Below are positions 51,406 to 60,490 of a stretch of DNA of 61,159 nucleotides, piece by piece. The notes below the pieces were generated by a model. It was not told the origin of the DNA. It did no database searches and saw nothing but the letters and a program-made list of their open reading frames with translations. Position numbers and translations under genes: made by a program. Positions within the stretch are counted from its first letter, which is position 1; the number at the start of each line of letters is the position of its first letter. Location of the stretch: contig JBGMEA010000024.1 in the NCBI GenBank assembly GCA_041447245.1, positions 1-61,159 on the forward strand. Direction: 5' to 3'. The DNA comes from JBGMEA01 sp041447245. Lineage in GTDB: Bacteria > Bacillota > Clostridia > Eubacteriales > Anaerofustaceae.

Positions 51406-52356
51406 TCATCGCAGTGTTGTCCGTGTGGCGTCATCCGTGATAACCGTACCTATTCCATGGTCCAATGCATCAATCGCATTGGTCAGCGAACAGATCACTG
51501 CCTGACGTTCGGAATTGCCGCGGACAAAGTCAATCGCAGCTTCCACTTTCGGCAGCATACTTCCTTCCGGAAATTGCTTTTGTGAGATATAGGCTTCCGC
51601 TTCGCCGACCGTCATCCGCTTCAGATCGATTTGTTCCGGCGTTCCGAAATTCAACGCAACGTAAGGAGCCTGCGTCATGATAAAGAGATAATCCGCTCCG
51701 ACGAGATGCGCAAGCTTTGCTGCGGCAAGATCCTTGTCGATTACCGCCGAAACTCCTTTATATCCGTGGTCGGTCGCAACGACAGGGATCCCCCCTCCCC
51801 CGCATGCAATGATCACCTGTCCGGCTTTCAGCAAAACGTCGAGCGTCACAGTCTCATAAATGCGCACCGGTTTGGGAGAAGGAACCACTCTGCGGTAACC
51901 TTCCGGGAATTTATGATAGACATCATCCGAAACTGCGCTCAGTTTCAAATAAGTATCTTCATCATAAAAGCTTCCGATCGGTTTTGTCGGATTCAGAAAA
52001 GCCGGATCCTCCGCATCCACAATCACTTGTGTCAGCATGGTGATCACCGGAGTCCGAGAGCCTTTCTCCATGAGGCTCTCATCAATTTTTTGCTGCAGAT
52101 GATATCCGATGTACCCCTGGCTCATAGCCGTACATTCGGCAAGCGGCATCAGCGGTGTCAATCCCGCTTGATACCCTTTTTCGAATGCCAGATTGATCAT
52201 CCCCACCTGCGGTCCGTTCCCGTGTGCCACAAGAACTTCATGCCCCCTCACCACCAAAGAGGAAATCATTTCCGCCGCTGTGTCCACATGTTTCTGTTGG
52301 GTATCCGGATCGTTTCCGAGCGCATTTCCGCCGAGCGCGGCTACAATACGTGCCAT
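51406..52356 (-). CDS. arcC: Carbamate kinase
   Basis: 316 residues, full length for ArcC. The N-terminal VAALGGNALG nucleotide loop, HGNGPQVGMINLAFEK, IACGGGGIPVV and AAIDFVRGN are typical. It makes ATP from carbamoyl phosphate, releasing ammonia and CO2, in fermentative arginine, citrulline, purine or allantoin breakdown. No arcA or arcB is present in the window, so the carbamoyl phosphate source lies elsewhere. GGGGAG precedes the ATG. It follows a UMF1 transporter by 27 bp in one unit. Confidence 0.96.
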   Translation of the reverse strand: MARIVAALGGNALGNDPDTQQKHVDTAAEMISSLVVRGHEVLVAHGNGPQVGMINLAFEKGYQAGLTPLMPLAECTAMSQGYIGYHLQQKIDESLMEKGSRTPVITMLTQVIVDAEDPAFLNPTKPIGSFYDEDTYLKLSAVSDDVYHKFPEGYRRVVPSPKPVRIYETVTLDVLLKAGQVIIACGGGGIPVVATDHGYKGVSAVIDKDLAAAKLAHLVGADYLFIMTQAPYVALNFGTPEQIDLKRMTVGEAEAYISQKQFPEGSMLPKVEAAIDFVRGNSERQAVICSLTNAIDALDHGIGTVITDDATRTTLR

Positions 52357-52383
52357 AATTTCTCCCCGTCTATGCTTGTCCGA

Positions 52384-53616
52384 TTACTCGGTTGTGTCGA
52401 TTTTATCCACTTTGAAAATCAGGATCAAACCGATTGCAAATAAGAGAATCAGCGACAAAATGCCATATTTTGAAGTGCCCATAATAAACGCGCTTGCCGA
52501 AAGCAGCAGCGGTCCGAAGAAGTCTGCAAACTTTCCGAAAATATCAAAGAAGCCGAAATACTCGTTTGATTCGGTTTTCGGGATGATTTTGGCGAAATAC
52601 GAGCGGGACAGAGACTGAATTCCGCCCTGTGCCATTCCGACCAGAAATGCAAGTACCCAGAATTCCCAAGCCCGATCCAATTGATACCCGAAAATACAGG
52701 TGAACATGTAAATGAAAATATACACCTTGATCATCTTCAATGCGCCGTATTTCTTTGCGAATTTCCCCGCAAGGATCGCAAACGGGAACGCGACGAACTG
52801 TGTGAACAGCAGTGCCGCAATCAGCTGAATGGACTGAATCCCCACTTCCGCGCCGTAGATCGTTGCCATGGAAATGATCGTGTAAACCCCGTCGATATAG
52901 CAAAAATATCCGATGATAAAATAAAGCATTTTTTTGTCTTTTTTGATTTTTCCGAACGTAACGCCCAGGCGTTTAAACACATCACGGATTTTGTCATGTC
53001 TGTTTTCGACATAATGCGTATGCTGCACATTTCTCAATAGCGGGATACTCATGACGCCCCACCAGACTGCGGTAATCAAAAATGACAGCTTATACGCGAC
53101 TTCTTCGCTAATGCTGCCCGGCATGAGAGCAATGAATACCACGCCGATGACAAACGGAATACAGCTGCCGATGTACCCCCATGCATATCCGTTCGATGAC
53201 AGCTGATCCATCCGATCATCCGTTGTCACATCCGTCAGCATGGAATCATAAAACACATTGGCCGCAGAGTATGCCAGACGGGCAACAATAAAGACCGCCG
53301 CAAACACCAGCCAGTTCTCTGTCAGAGTGAAGACCACGATACCGACGATCCCGATGATCAGCGAGATCAGCAGCATCTTTTTCTTCATGTCTTTGTAATC
53401 CGCAATCGCTCCCAAAAAAGGAGACATTGCTGCAAGGATCAAAACGGAAATCGATGTCGCACTCCCCCACGAACCGGACACGACATTCAAATCAACGCCG
53501 CCCTTCGTTGCAAGGATAGCGAAGTAGATCGGAACCGTAGTGGAAATAATCATGGAAAAAGCCGAATTTGCCACATCGTACATGATCCAGCTTTTTTCCG
53601 CCTTCGTAAATTTCAT
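52384..53616 (-). CDS. UMF1-family MFS transporter
   Basis: 410 residues, about twelve membrane helices, with the UMF1/Atg22-like start KSWIMYDVANSAFSMIISTT and the inter-helix AIADYKDMKKKMLLISL. Bacterial members are annotated as permeases of unknown substrate; fungal Atg22 exports vacuolar amino acids. AAAGGA lies before the ATG. It is co-transcribed with arcC, hinting at export or import of a nitrogen compound. A GlnR/TnrA-type dyad lies upstream of its promoter. Confidence 0.87.
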   Translation of the reverse strand: MKFTKAEKSWIMYDVANSAFSMIISTTVPIYFAILATKGGVDLNVVSGSWGSATSISVLILAAMSPFLGAIADYKDMKKKMLLISLIIGIVGIVVFTLTENWLVFAAVFIVARLAYSAANVFYDSMLTDVTTDDRMDQLSSNGYAWGYIGSCIPFVIGVVFIALMPGSISEEVAYKLSFLITAVWWGVMSIPLLRNVQHTHYVENRHDKIRDVFKRLGVTFGKIKKDKKMLYFIIGYFCYIDGVYTIISMATIYGAEVGIQSIQLIAALLFTQFVAFPFAILAGKFAKKYGALKMIKVYIFIYMFTCIFGYQLDRAWEFWVLAFLVGMAQGGIQSLSRSYFAKIIPKTESNEYFGFFDIFGKFADFFGPLLLSASAFIMGTSKYGILSLILLFAIGLILIFKVDKIDTTE

Positions 53617-53648
53617 AATGTATAATTCCTTTCGTTGTTCGATGATTC

Positions 53649-53703
53649 ATTATATCAAATACGAGGTAGGATTGCATAAAATATATGTAAATTCAATTTA
53701 CAT
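53649..53703 (-). promoter_or_regulatory. UMF1-arcC promoter with a GlnR/TnrA-like box
   Basis: On the minus strand a -10 TATAAT lies at 53654-53649. Upstream, 53685-53703 is a 19-bp dyad ATGTAAATT-C-AATTTACAT that fits the nitrogen-regulator consensus TGTNA-N7-TNACA exactly. Its centre is about 52 bp upstream of the expected start point, the usual place for TnrA activation. Confidence 0.62.
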
Positions 53704-53800
53704 TTTGTGCGATTTGCATGTTTGAGGGACAATGATTCATCCGGCGGATATCTTTCTTTGCATCCGTTTGATATAATAAAGAAAAGGAGCCTGTAACAGT

Positions 53801-54781
53801 ATGTCGGATATTCACAACCATACGCTTTGTGCCCTCCGAAGTCAGGAGCGGCTCGGAAACGAAGAGCTTCTTCGCATGATCGAAAACCATCAATCGCTCT
53901 ACCTGTTCGGAGCGATGGGCGGAGATATTTTTTTATACTTTCATTTTCTGCGCGGAGATGCCTGGGCAGAACAAATCAGCGAACGGTTTCATTCCGACCC
54001 GGATCGGTTATTCGCTCGTTTCGCGCAAGGATGGAACACTGCTGCAAAAGAAGAAAGAGAGCCCCTGACTGCTTATCTGATGGGCTATGTCAGCCATCAT
54101 GCATTGGATGCGATCACGCATCCGTTTATCACTTATTTTGCCGGATTCGAACTCCCCGACAAATCGGAAACCAAACGATACCGTTACACCCACAAACGTC
54201 TGGAAGTTCTTCTGGATGTCCTCTATGCGGAATATCTTGGACAAACGCCGATTGCCCTTGATTTTCTGAACCAAATCACGGACAGCGAACTTCTGCCCGT
54301 CACGAAGCTGATGCAATCGGTTCTCCGCGCGGGAAAATCGGAACTGATCCCTGACAACATGCTAAGGCTTTGTCTGAACGACTGCAAAAAACTGATGCGT
54401 CTGTCAGAAAACAGAGCATTGTTCCGACTGCTTCGCCCGACCGATCTGTTCGGCGAAACTTATCATTATACCCGACCGTTCTTTTTCGCGGAAAAGAGCG
54501 AACGGAATCTTGATGCGATGAATCTGTCGCACCGATTCTGGTGTCATCCGCACTGTCCTGCCATAAAAATGAACTATTCCTACCCCGAGCTCTTTGCTTA
54601 CGGATGTAAAAATTCCGTAAAGAATATGATTCGTTATTATGACTATCTCAAAGGAAACCGATGCGACATCAACCGCATTTTTCATCACAGTGATTTCCTG
54701 CTCGGAGACATCGGGCAAACCTCTTGCAAAGAGGTTTGCATGAAACCGATCCTTCCAATCTCAAACGCGGTTTCCCATTGA
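53801..54781 (+). CDS. Zinc-dependent phospholipase C family protein
   Basis: 326 residues. The N-terminal half matches the Zn_dep_PLPC family: HNHTLC near the start, FGAMGGDIFLYFHFLRG (about 37-53) and LMGYVSHHALDAITHPFITY (about 89-108), with His/Asp metal ligands. No signal peptide is visible, so it would act inside the cell. The substrate is unproven. AAAAGGAG precedes the ATG and TATAAT lies at 53772-53777. An 11-bp hairpin (54716-54740) lies within the last codons. It is divergent from the UMF1-arcC unit. Confidence 0.85.
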   Translation: MSDIHNHTLCALRSQERLGNEELLRMIENHQSLYLFGAMGGDIFLYFHFLRGDAWAEQISERFHSDPDRLFARFAQGWNTAAKEEREPLTAYLMGYVSHHALDAITHPFITYFAGFELPDKSETKRYRYTHKRLEVLLDVLYAEYLGQTPIALDFLNQITDSELLPVTKLMQSVLRAGKSELIPDNMLRLCLNDCKKLMRLSENRALFRLLRPTDLFGETYHYTRPFFFAEKSERNLDAMNLSHRFWCHPHCPAIKMNYSYPELFAYGCKNSVKNMIRYYDYLKGNRCDINRIFHHSDFLLGDIGQTSCKEVCMKPILPISNAVSH

Positions 54782-55054
54782 ATCCTGCCCGCCAAATACC
54801 GAACGTATGCGAACAAGACTCTGCTGCGACCAGACAGCCCCTTGTCTCACTTGCGAAAAAACAAATCATTGCGTGATAGAAAAATAACTGACAGTCCGTT
54901 TCTTATCGTTGCCATTGATAACCATGACTGCCTGCGAGACCTCTTTCATCACTTCTCCCGATCGGCATTCCGACGTGCATGCTATCGGAAACCATTGCCT
55001 TCGCTTCGGATCATTTTCGTACTTCCATGACGATCGTTCCCGTCGGCAAAACGA
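54782..55054. other. Spacer with no recognised feature
   Basis: Between the convergent phospholipase and iorB genes. No open frame with a ribosome site and no repeat was found; the only structure is the palindrome that follows at 55055. Confidence 0.55.
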
Positions 55055-55088
55055 ATACCCCCTTTGATCCATGGATCAAAGGGGGTAT
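55055..55088. terminator. 34-bp perfect palindrome, probable iorB terminator
   Basis: Two 17-base halves are exact reverse complements (ATACCCCCTTTGATCCA and its complement) with no spacer. It lies 12 bp past the iorB stop. On the minus strand it is followed by TCGTTTTG, a modest T tract. Confidence 0.7.
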
Positions 55089-55100
55089 GATTCTGTCTGT

Positions 55101-55673
55101 TTATGATTCAAACCCGAGCGCAAATGCTTTCTGGTTCAGTTCCACAAACTGCGGTTTTACATTTTCGGCAATAATTGTTTTCCAGTCAATTCCGCCCAGA
55201 TTCATATTCTTTGCGATACTTCCGAGCATGATAATATTCATCACTTTACCATTGCCAAGCTGTTCCGCCATATCGGAAGCATGAATGACAACCGTCTTTG
55301 CTTTCGACTGCAGCGTTTCAATCACCCCGTCCGGATACGTCGCAGCACCGCCCAGCACACTCATCGGGTCGATACGGTAATCATTGACCACAACGGTCCC
55401 TTCCTGTTTCAGATATTCCAGATTACGCAGCGCTTCCAGACGTTCAAATGCGATCACGATGTCAGCGCCGCCGATTTCAATCACAGGGCTGTATACTTTT
55501 TCTCCGTAACGAATCTGGGAGGAAACGTTTCCCCCTCGTTGACTCATGCCGTGAATTTCACTCATTTTGACATCGTATCCTGCCTGCATCAGCCCGATGG
55601 TAAGCAGTTTGCTTGCAAGGATGGTACCTTGTCCGCCGACGCCGACGAGCAGAATGCTTTTACTGTTACTCAT
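55101..55673 (-). CDS. iorB: Indolepyruvate:ferredoxin oxidoreductase beta subunit
   Basis: 190 residues of the pyruvate/2-oxoacid oxidoreductase gamma-type domain: SILLVGVGGQGTILASKLL, EIHGMSQRGGNVSSQIR, and KVMNIIMLGSIAKNMNL. It pairs with IorA to convert arylpyruvates to aryl-acetyl-CoA with ferredoxin reduction. The ATG at 55673 has AAGGAGG upstream and overlaps the iorA stop by 4 bp. Confidence 0.95.
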   Translation of the reverse strand: MSNSKSILLVGVGGQGTILASKLLTIGLMQAGYDVKMSEIHGMSQRGGNVSSQIRYGEKVYSPVIEIGGADIVIAFERLEALRNLEYLKQEGTVVVNDYRIDPMSVLGGAATYPDGVIETLQSKAKTVVIHASDMAEQLGNGKVMNIIMLGSIAKNMNLGGIDWKTIIAENVKPQFVELNQKAFALGFES

Positions 55674-57460
55674 GCCTGTACCTCCTTGGTGTTCAGAATT
55701 GCCTGTTTTGTGCAAACCTGCGCACAGACTCCGCATCCGACGCATGCGTTTTTGTCGATCTGTGCTTTTTTTGCTTCATCATCAAACGAGATTGCCGGAC
55801 AGCCTGCTTTCAGACAAAGCTTGCAGCCGATGCATTTGTTTTCGTCCACCGTGAATTTTTCCGTAAAGAGACAATCGAATTCCGCTTTGTCTTCCTTTGA
55901 GAATTTTTTCAGTGCGCAAGGATATCGTGTGATGATCACACTCGGTTCATTCAGAGCAAGCGCCCAGTCCAGCGCGTCGTTCACTTCGTTCAAATGGTTC
56001 GGATTGATGGTTTTGATGTTGGTGATCCCGAGTGCGCGCACCGTTTTTTCGATGTCGATGAGATTCGCCGGATCTTCCTGCGCGGTGTATCCGGTGCCCG
56101 GATTCTGCTGGTGCCCGGTCATTCCCGTGATGCGGTTATCCAAAATAATCGTGATGACTTTCGAATTGTTGTAAGCCACATTCATCAGACTGTTGATGCC
56201 CGTATGAAAATAGGTGGAATCGCCGATGATGGCAACTGCGCGCATATCGGAATCGGGATTGCGATCAAACATCTTCTGCGCGCCGTGAGCGGCCGAAATG
56301 CTCGCTCCCATGCAGATTGTGGTATCCATTGCATTGTACGGAGCCGCAAAACCCAAGGTGTAGCATCCAATGTCACCCGAGAGCATGAGATTCTTGCGTT
56401 TCCCGAGCGCGTAAAACATTCCTCTGTGCGGGCATCCTGCGCAAAGCGCGGGCGCTCTCGGCGGCACGACGGTTTTGTCGTATTTGATGGAATCGAGCGT
56501 ATTCCCGAAAAAGCTCTTGCGAATGACATCGGGAGTCAATTCTCCGTCGGACGGGAACAGTTCTTTGCCGATCACAGCAATCCCTGCCGCTTTCAGTTCG
56601 ATTTCCATCACTGGATCGTTTTCTTCCAAGACATAGAGTTTGTCGATCTGGGATGCGAATTTTTTCAGTTCTTCGATCGGCAGAGGATGAGAGAACCCGA
56701 CTTTGTAATAGGAAGCAGTATTTCCGAATACTTCCTTCACGTATTGGTATGCAATGCCCGAAGCAACGAAACCGATTTTTTTATCATTGTATTCCGCAAA
56801 ATTAAACTCGCTTTTTTCGGTATATTCTTCCAATTGCTTCGCACGCTGCAGCACTTTGATTTTCAGATTCTTTGCAACGGCGGGAACCGGAATATATTTC
56901 ATCGGATTGCGTTCGCAACTTTTGAACGGCGGCACCACGCGCTCTTTGAGTTCGACGATCGATTTGGAATGGCAGACTCTGGTCGTCATGCGGATCAGCA
57001 CCGGAGTGTCGAATGTTTCGCTCACCCGATATGCTTCCATCACCATGTCATAGGCTTCCTGAGAATCGGACGGTTCAAACAGGGGAACGTTTGCATGATA
57101 AGCATAACGTCGGTTGTCCTGCTCATTCTGAGACGAGTGCACCCCGGGTTCATCCGCGGTAACCACGACAAGTCCTGCGTTGACTCCCGTATAAGCATTG
57201 GTAAAAAACGGGTCTGCCGCAACATTCAGCCCGACGTGTTTCATGGATGCGATTGCCCTCGCTCCTGCATAACTGGCTCCGATAGCGCCCTCCAATGCGA
57301 CTTTTTCATTCGGTGCCCATTCGGCATAGATATCTTTATGAGCAGAAATATTTTCCAGTATCTCTGTGCTTGGGGTTCCCGGGTACGCCGATGCAAACTG
57401 AACGCCCGCATCGTATGCGGCCTGAGCGATTGCTTCGTTTCCGGTCAGTAACTCTTTCAT
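55670..57460 (-). CDS. iorA: Indolepyruvate:ferredoxin oxidoreductase alpha subunit
   Basis: 596 residues. The N-terminal oxidoreductase domain (GNEAIAQAAYDAGVQFASAY), the TPP-binding GDIGCYTLGFAAPYNAMDTT (about 376-395), and a C-terminal two-cluster ferredoxin domain (CIGCKLCLKAGCP and CVGCGVCAQVCTK) are intact. It catalyses CoA- and ferredoxin-dependent oxidation of indolepyruvate and related 2-oxoacids from aromatic amino acids. The ATG at 57460 has AAGGAGG upstream. First gene of iorAB; strong evidence of anaerobic amino-acid fermentation. Confidence 0.96.
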   Translation of the reverse strand: MKELLTGNEAIAQAAYDAGVQFASAYPGTPSTEILENISAHKDIYAEWAPNEKVALEGAIGASYAGARAIASMKHVGLNVAADPFFTNAYTGVNAGLVVVTADEPGVHSSQNEQDNRRYAYHANVPLFEPSDSQEAYDMVMEAYRVSETFDTPVLIRMTTRVCHSKSIVELKERVVPPFKSCERNPMKYIPVPAVAKNLKIKVLQRAKQLEEYTEKSEFNFAEYNDKKIGFVASGIAYQYVKEVFGNTASYYKVGFSHPLPIEELKKFASQIDKLYVLEENDPVMEIELKAAGIAVIGKELFPSDGELTPDVIRKSFFGNTLDSIKYDKTVVPPRAPALCAGCPHRGMFYALGKRKNLMLSGDIGCYTLGFAAPYNAMDTTICMGASISAAHGAQKMFDRNPDSDMRAVAIIGDSTYFHTGINSLMNVAYNNSKVITIILDNRITGMTGHQQNPGTGYTAQEDPANLIDIEKTVRALGITNIKTINPNHLNEVNDALDWALALNEPSVIITRYPCALKKFSKEDKAEFDCLFTEKFTVDENKCIGCKLCLKAGCPAISFDDEAKKAQIDKNACVGCGVCAQVCTKQAILNTKEVQA

Positions 57461-57635
57461 GTATCCTCCTTCTGCGGTTGAATTTATACTCATGTTAAGG
57501 AAAAGCAGATATCAAAATATTCCTTGAGAGTGTTTTGAAGCTATTCCGTAATGTGTTAAAATTAATTATAAAATAATTAAAGAATGCCTGCAATAAATTA
57601 TTTGGATAAATTTATATAAACCGGAGCCTTTTGAA

Positions 57636-58250
57636 ATGAAACTGATTCTACTTACCGTGCTTACTTCCGTAATTTCTTATTTGCTTGGGTGTCTGAATGC
57701 GGCTTATTTTTACTCGACAAAGGTGAAAAAAACCGACATTCGGGAGTATGGGAGCGGGAATGCCGGATCTACCAATATTTTAAGGGTGTTCGGCTTAAAG
57801 TCTGCGTTGCCCGTTTTTGCCGTGGATGTGCTCAAAGCCGTGGCAGCGCTCCGCGTCACTATATGGATCACGGGCGGCAACCCGATCGCAGTCATACTCA
57901 GTGCGATTTTTGTCATCTGCGGTCACAACTGGCCGATTTTTCTTCAGTACCGGGGAGGCAAAGGAGTTGCTTCTTCCCTCGGCATCATGTTCGCGCTCGA
58001 TTACCGGGTGGCACTGATTCTTTTGGCAGTCGCCGTGGCGACAATGCTGATCTCAAAGATGGTCTCTTTGGGCTCTGTCGTCGGATTGACTTGCGCACCT
58101 TTTGTAATGTGGTGGCTGAGCGGAAAACCCGAATATATCATTATCGCGGCGATTCTGGCAGGAATCGGAATTTTTCAGCATCGCACCAATCTTGTCCGCA
58201 TCGCAAAAGGACAGGAAAGTAAATTCGGGAAAAAACAAACAGATCAGTAA
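57636..58250 (+). CDS. plsY: Acyl-phosphate glycerol-3-phosphate acyltransferase PlsY
   Basis: 204 residues, five membrane helices, with the three family motifs: YLLGCLNAAYF then GSGNAGSTNILRVFG (about 37-51), FVICGHNWPIFLQYRGGKGVAS (about 90-111, in two parts), and a C-terminal IGIFQHRTNLVRIAKGQE. It makes lysophosphatidic acid from acyl phosphate. GGAG precedes the ATG. It is followed 14 bp later by rarA, so the pair may be cotranscribed. Confidence 0.96.
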   Translation: MKLILLTVLTSVISYLLGCLNAAYFYSTKVKKTDIREYGSGNAGSTNILRVFGLKSALPVFAVDVLKAVAALRVTIWITGGNPIAVILSAIFVICGHNWPIFLQYRGGKGVASSLGIMFALDYRVALILLAVAVATMLISKMVSLGSVVGLTCAPFVMWWLSGKPEYIIIAAILAGIGIFQHRTNLVRIAKGQESKFGKKQTDQ

Positions 58251-58264
58251 GAAGGCGGAAAAAC

Positions 58265-59608
58265 TTGCAGAACAGTTTTTTTGAAAACCAATTTCAGTCC
58301 AACAGAAAAGAGTCCGAACCTTTGGCTCAACGGATGAGACCGGATACACTGGATGAGTTTGTGGGACAGCCTCACATCCTCGGGAAAGGGAAAATGCTGT
58401 ATCGGATGATCGAGGCCGATAAAATCAGTTCCATTATTCTCTACGGTCCGGCAGGAACAGGAAAGACGACTTTGGCTCACATAATCGCCAACAAGACCCA
58501 AAGCGAATTTGTGAGTCTGAATGCCGTAACCAGCGGAGTGAAGGAATTGAAAGAAGTCGTGGACGCCGCCAGGAAGAACCTAGGAATGTACGGCAAACGC
58601 ACGATACTCTTTCTGGATGAAATACACCGGTTCAACAAAGCGCAGCAGGATGCGCTTCTTCCGTTTGTGGAGGACGGAACGGTTACTCTCATCGGCGCGA
58701 CCACGGAAAATCCGTATTTTGAAGTAAACGCCGCGCTGATCTCCCGCTCCACGATTTTTGCGTTGCAGCCGCTGAGCACCGAGGAAATCGAGACGGTGAT
58801 CCGACATGCTCTTGCAGACAAACAAAAGGGATACGGGAATTATCCGATAGACATTTCGCAGGAAGCCGTGCATTATTGGGCCGATACGGCAAACGGAGAT
58901 GTCCGCATTGCGCTCAATGCGTTGGAACTGGCGTTTCTGACAACGCCGAAAGATAAGGACGGCGTCATTTCCGTTTCTTTGGCGATCGCCGAAGAAACGA
59001 TTCAGAAGCGCGCTGTAAAATACGACAAGAATGGCGATGCGCACTACGACACCATCAGTGCATTCATCAAGAGCATGCGTGGGAGCGACCCCGATGCGGC
59101 GCTGTATTGGCTTGCCAAAATGCTGTATGCCGGAGAAGACCCGAAATTCATCGCAAGACGGATGGTGATCTTTGCGTCGGAAGATGTGTCCAACGCAGAT
59201 CCGTACGCTTTGACACTGGCGGTTTCCGTGTTCCGCGCGGTGGAGATCATCGGGATGCCGGAATGCAGAATCAATCTGGCGCACGGAGTGACGTACCTTG
59301 CCTGCGCGCCAAAAAGCAACGCGTCTTACATGGCGCTGTATGCCGCGACGGACGACGTGCAGAAAAAACCGACCGCGCCCGTGCCGTTTCACCTGAGATC
59401 GACGGGGCATAAAGGGTCGAAGAATCTAGGGAACGGAGTCGGATATCTGTATCCGCACAGTTTTGAAAATCATTACGTGGAGCAGCAGTATCTGCCGGAT
59501 GAATTTCGGAACGCGCATTATTATTTCCCGAGCAATATGGGATGTGAAGCAAAGCTGGACGCGTATCTGAAATCGCTGAAAAAGCAGAAACCTTCCGAAT
59601 CGGAATGA
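58265..59608 (+). CDS. rarA: Replication-associated recombination ATPase RarA/MgsA
   Basis: 447 residues: AAA+ module with Walker A YGPAGTGKTTLA (about 60), Walker B FLDEIHRFNKAQQDAL, sensor ATTENP, then the tetramerisation domain (SAFIKSMRGSDPDAALYWLA) and the C-terminal YPHSFENHYVEQQYLP signature. It acts at stalled replication forks. The start codon is TTG at 58265 with AAGGCGG upstream. Confidence 0.95.
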   Translation: MQNSFFENQFQSNRKESEPLAQRMRPDTLDEFVGQPHILGKGKMLYRMIEADKISSIILYGPAGTGKTTLAHIIANKTQSEFVSLNAVTSGVKELKEVVDAARKNLGMYGKRTILFLDEIHRFNKAQQDALLPFVEDGTVTLIGATTENPYFEVNAALISRSTIFALQPLSTEEIETVIRHALADKQKGYGNYPIDISQEAVHYWADTANGDVRIALNALELAFLTTPKDKDGVISVSLAIAEETIQKRAVKYDKNGDAHYDTISAFIKSMRGSDPDAALYWLAKMLYAGEDPKFIARRMVIFASEDVSNADPYALTLAVSVFRAVEIIGMPECRINLAHGVTYLACAPKSNASYMALYAATDDVQKKPTAPVPFHLRSTGHKGSKNLGNGVGYLYPHSFENHYVEQQYLPDEFRNAHYYFPSNMGCEAKLDAYLKSLKKQKPSESE

Positions 59609-59617
59609 ATTTGTGCA

Positions 59618-59646
59618 TTGCGCTGATAGTGACCGTGTGATATAAT
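59618..59646 (+). promoter_or_regulatory. yebC promoter
   Basis: TTGCGC (59618-59623), 17 bases, TATAAT (59641-59646), 43 bases ahead of the ATG. Confidence 0.72.
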
Positions 59647-59688
59647 AATTCGGCTGAACAAAAACCAAATCAGGGGGTTATCCTATTT

Positions 59689-60435
59689 ATGTCAGGACAT
59701 TCCAAATGGGCCAATATCAAAAACCGAAAAGGCAAACAGGACGCCTTAAAAGGTAAAATATACACCAAAATGGGCAAACTGATCTCGATCGCCGCACGCG
59801 AAGGCGGATCGGATCCCGCTTCGAACGGCAGGCTGAAAGAAGCGATTGCCAAAGCGAAAGCCAACAACATGCCGAATGACAACATCGAACGCGCCATCAA
59901 AAAAGGTGCGGGGGAACTCGGCAACAGTGTGTTTGAAAACATCACCTACGAAGGCTACGGCATCGGCGGGGTGGCTGTGATCGTCGAAGCGCTGACGGAC
60001 AACAAAAACCGTACGGCGGGGGATGTGAGATACATCTTCGACAAAAACGGAGGAAACCTCGGAACGAGCGGATGCGTGTCGTATCTGTTTGAAGAGAAGG
60101 GGAAAATCTACCTTTCGACCGAGATTGCGATGGATGAAGAGGCGCTGATGGAACTGGCACTGGATGCCGGAGCTGATGACTTCGAAGCAAGCGAAGACGG
60201 GTATGAGATCACGACGGAACCCGACGCGTTCAACGCAGTGCTCGAAGCGATCGAAAACGCGAAACTGAAAACGGAGTCGGCGGAAATCGGGATGATTCCG
60301 AAGACGGAAACGGAACTGACCGATCCGGATCAGCTGAAGAAATTCATGAAGATGCTGGATATGTTCGAAGATAACGACGACGTGCAGGATGTGTATCACA
60401 ACTGTATCTTGCCGGAAGAAGAGGAAGAAGACTGA
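59689..60435 (+). CDS. yebC: YebC/PmpR-family protein
   Basis: 248 residues, full length: MSGHSKWANIKNRKGKQDAL, then NMPNDNIERAIKKGAGE, EGYGIGGVAVIVEALTDN, GNLGTSGCVSYLF. YebC proteins were described as transcription regulators and some act in translation of proline-rich stretches. GGGGG lies about 12 bases before the ATG. Own promoter and terminator. Confidence 0.97.
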   Translation: MSGHSKWANIKNRKGKQDALKGKIYTKMGKLISIAAREGGSDPASNGRLKEAIAKAKANNMPNDNIERAIKKGAGELGNSVFENITYEGYGIGGVAVIVEALTDNKNRTAGDVRYIFDKNGGNLGTSGCVSYLFEEKGKIYLSTEIAMDEEALMELALDAGADDFEASEDGYEITTEPDAFNAVLEAIENAKLKTESAEIGMIPKTETELTDPDQLKKFMKMLDMFEDNDDVQDVYHNCILPEEEEED

Positions 60436-60455
60436 ATTCTCAATCCAACCCATTG

Positions 60456-60490
60456 AAAAAAAGGAACGCAAGAGATGCGTTCCTTTTTTT
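60456..60490 (+). terminator. Intrinsic terminator of yebC
   Basis: AAGGAACGCA, loop AGAGA, TGCGTTCCTT then a T run. The stem has the same GGAACGCA/TGCGTTCC core as the dispersed palindromic repeat. Confidence 0.92.

Noticed and set aside
54716..54740. Hairpin GCAAACCTCTT/AAGAGGTTTGC inside the phospholipase gene as a terminator
   Set aside because: No T tract follows and it lies within codons; probably chance or a weak pause.
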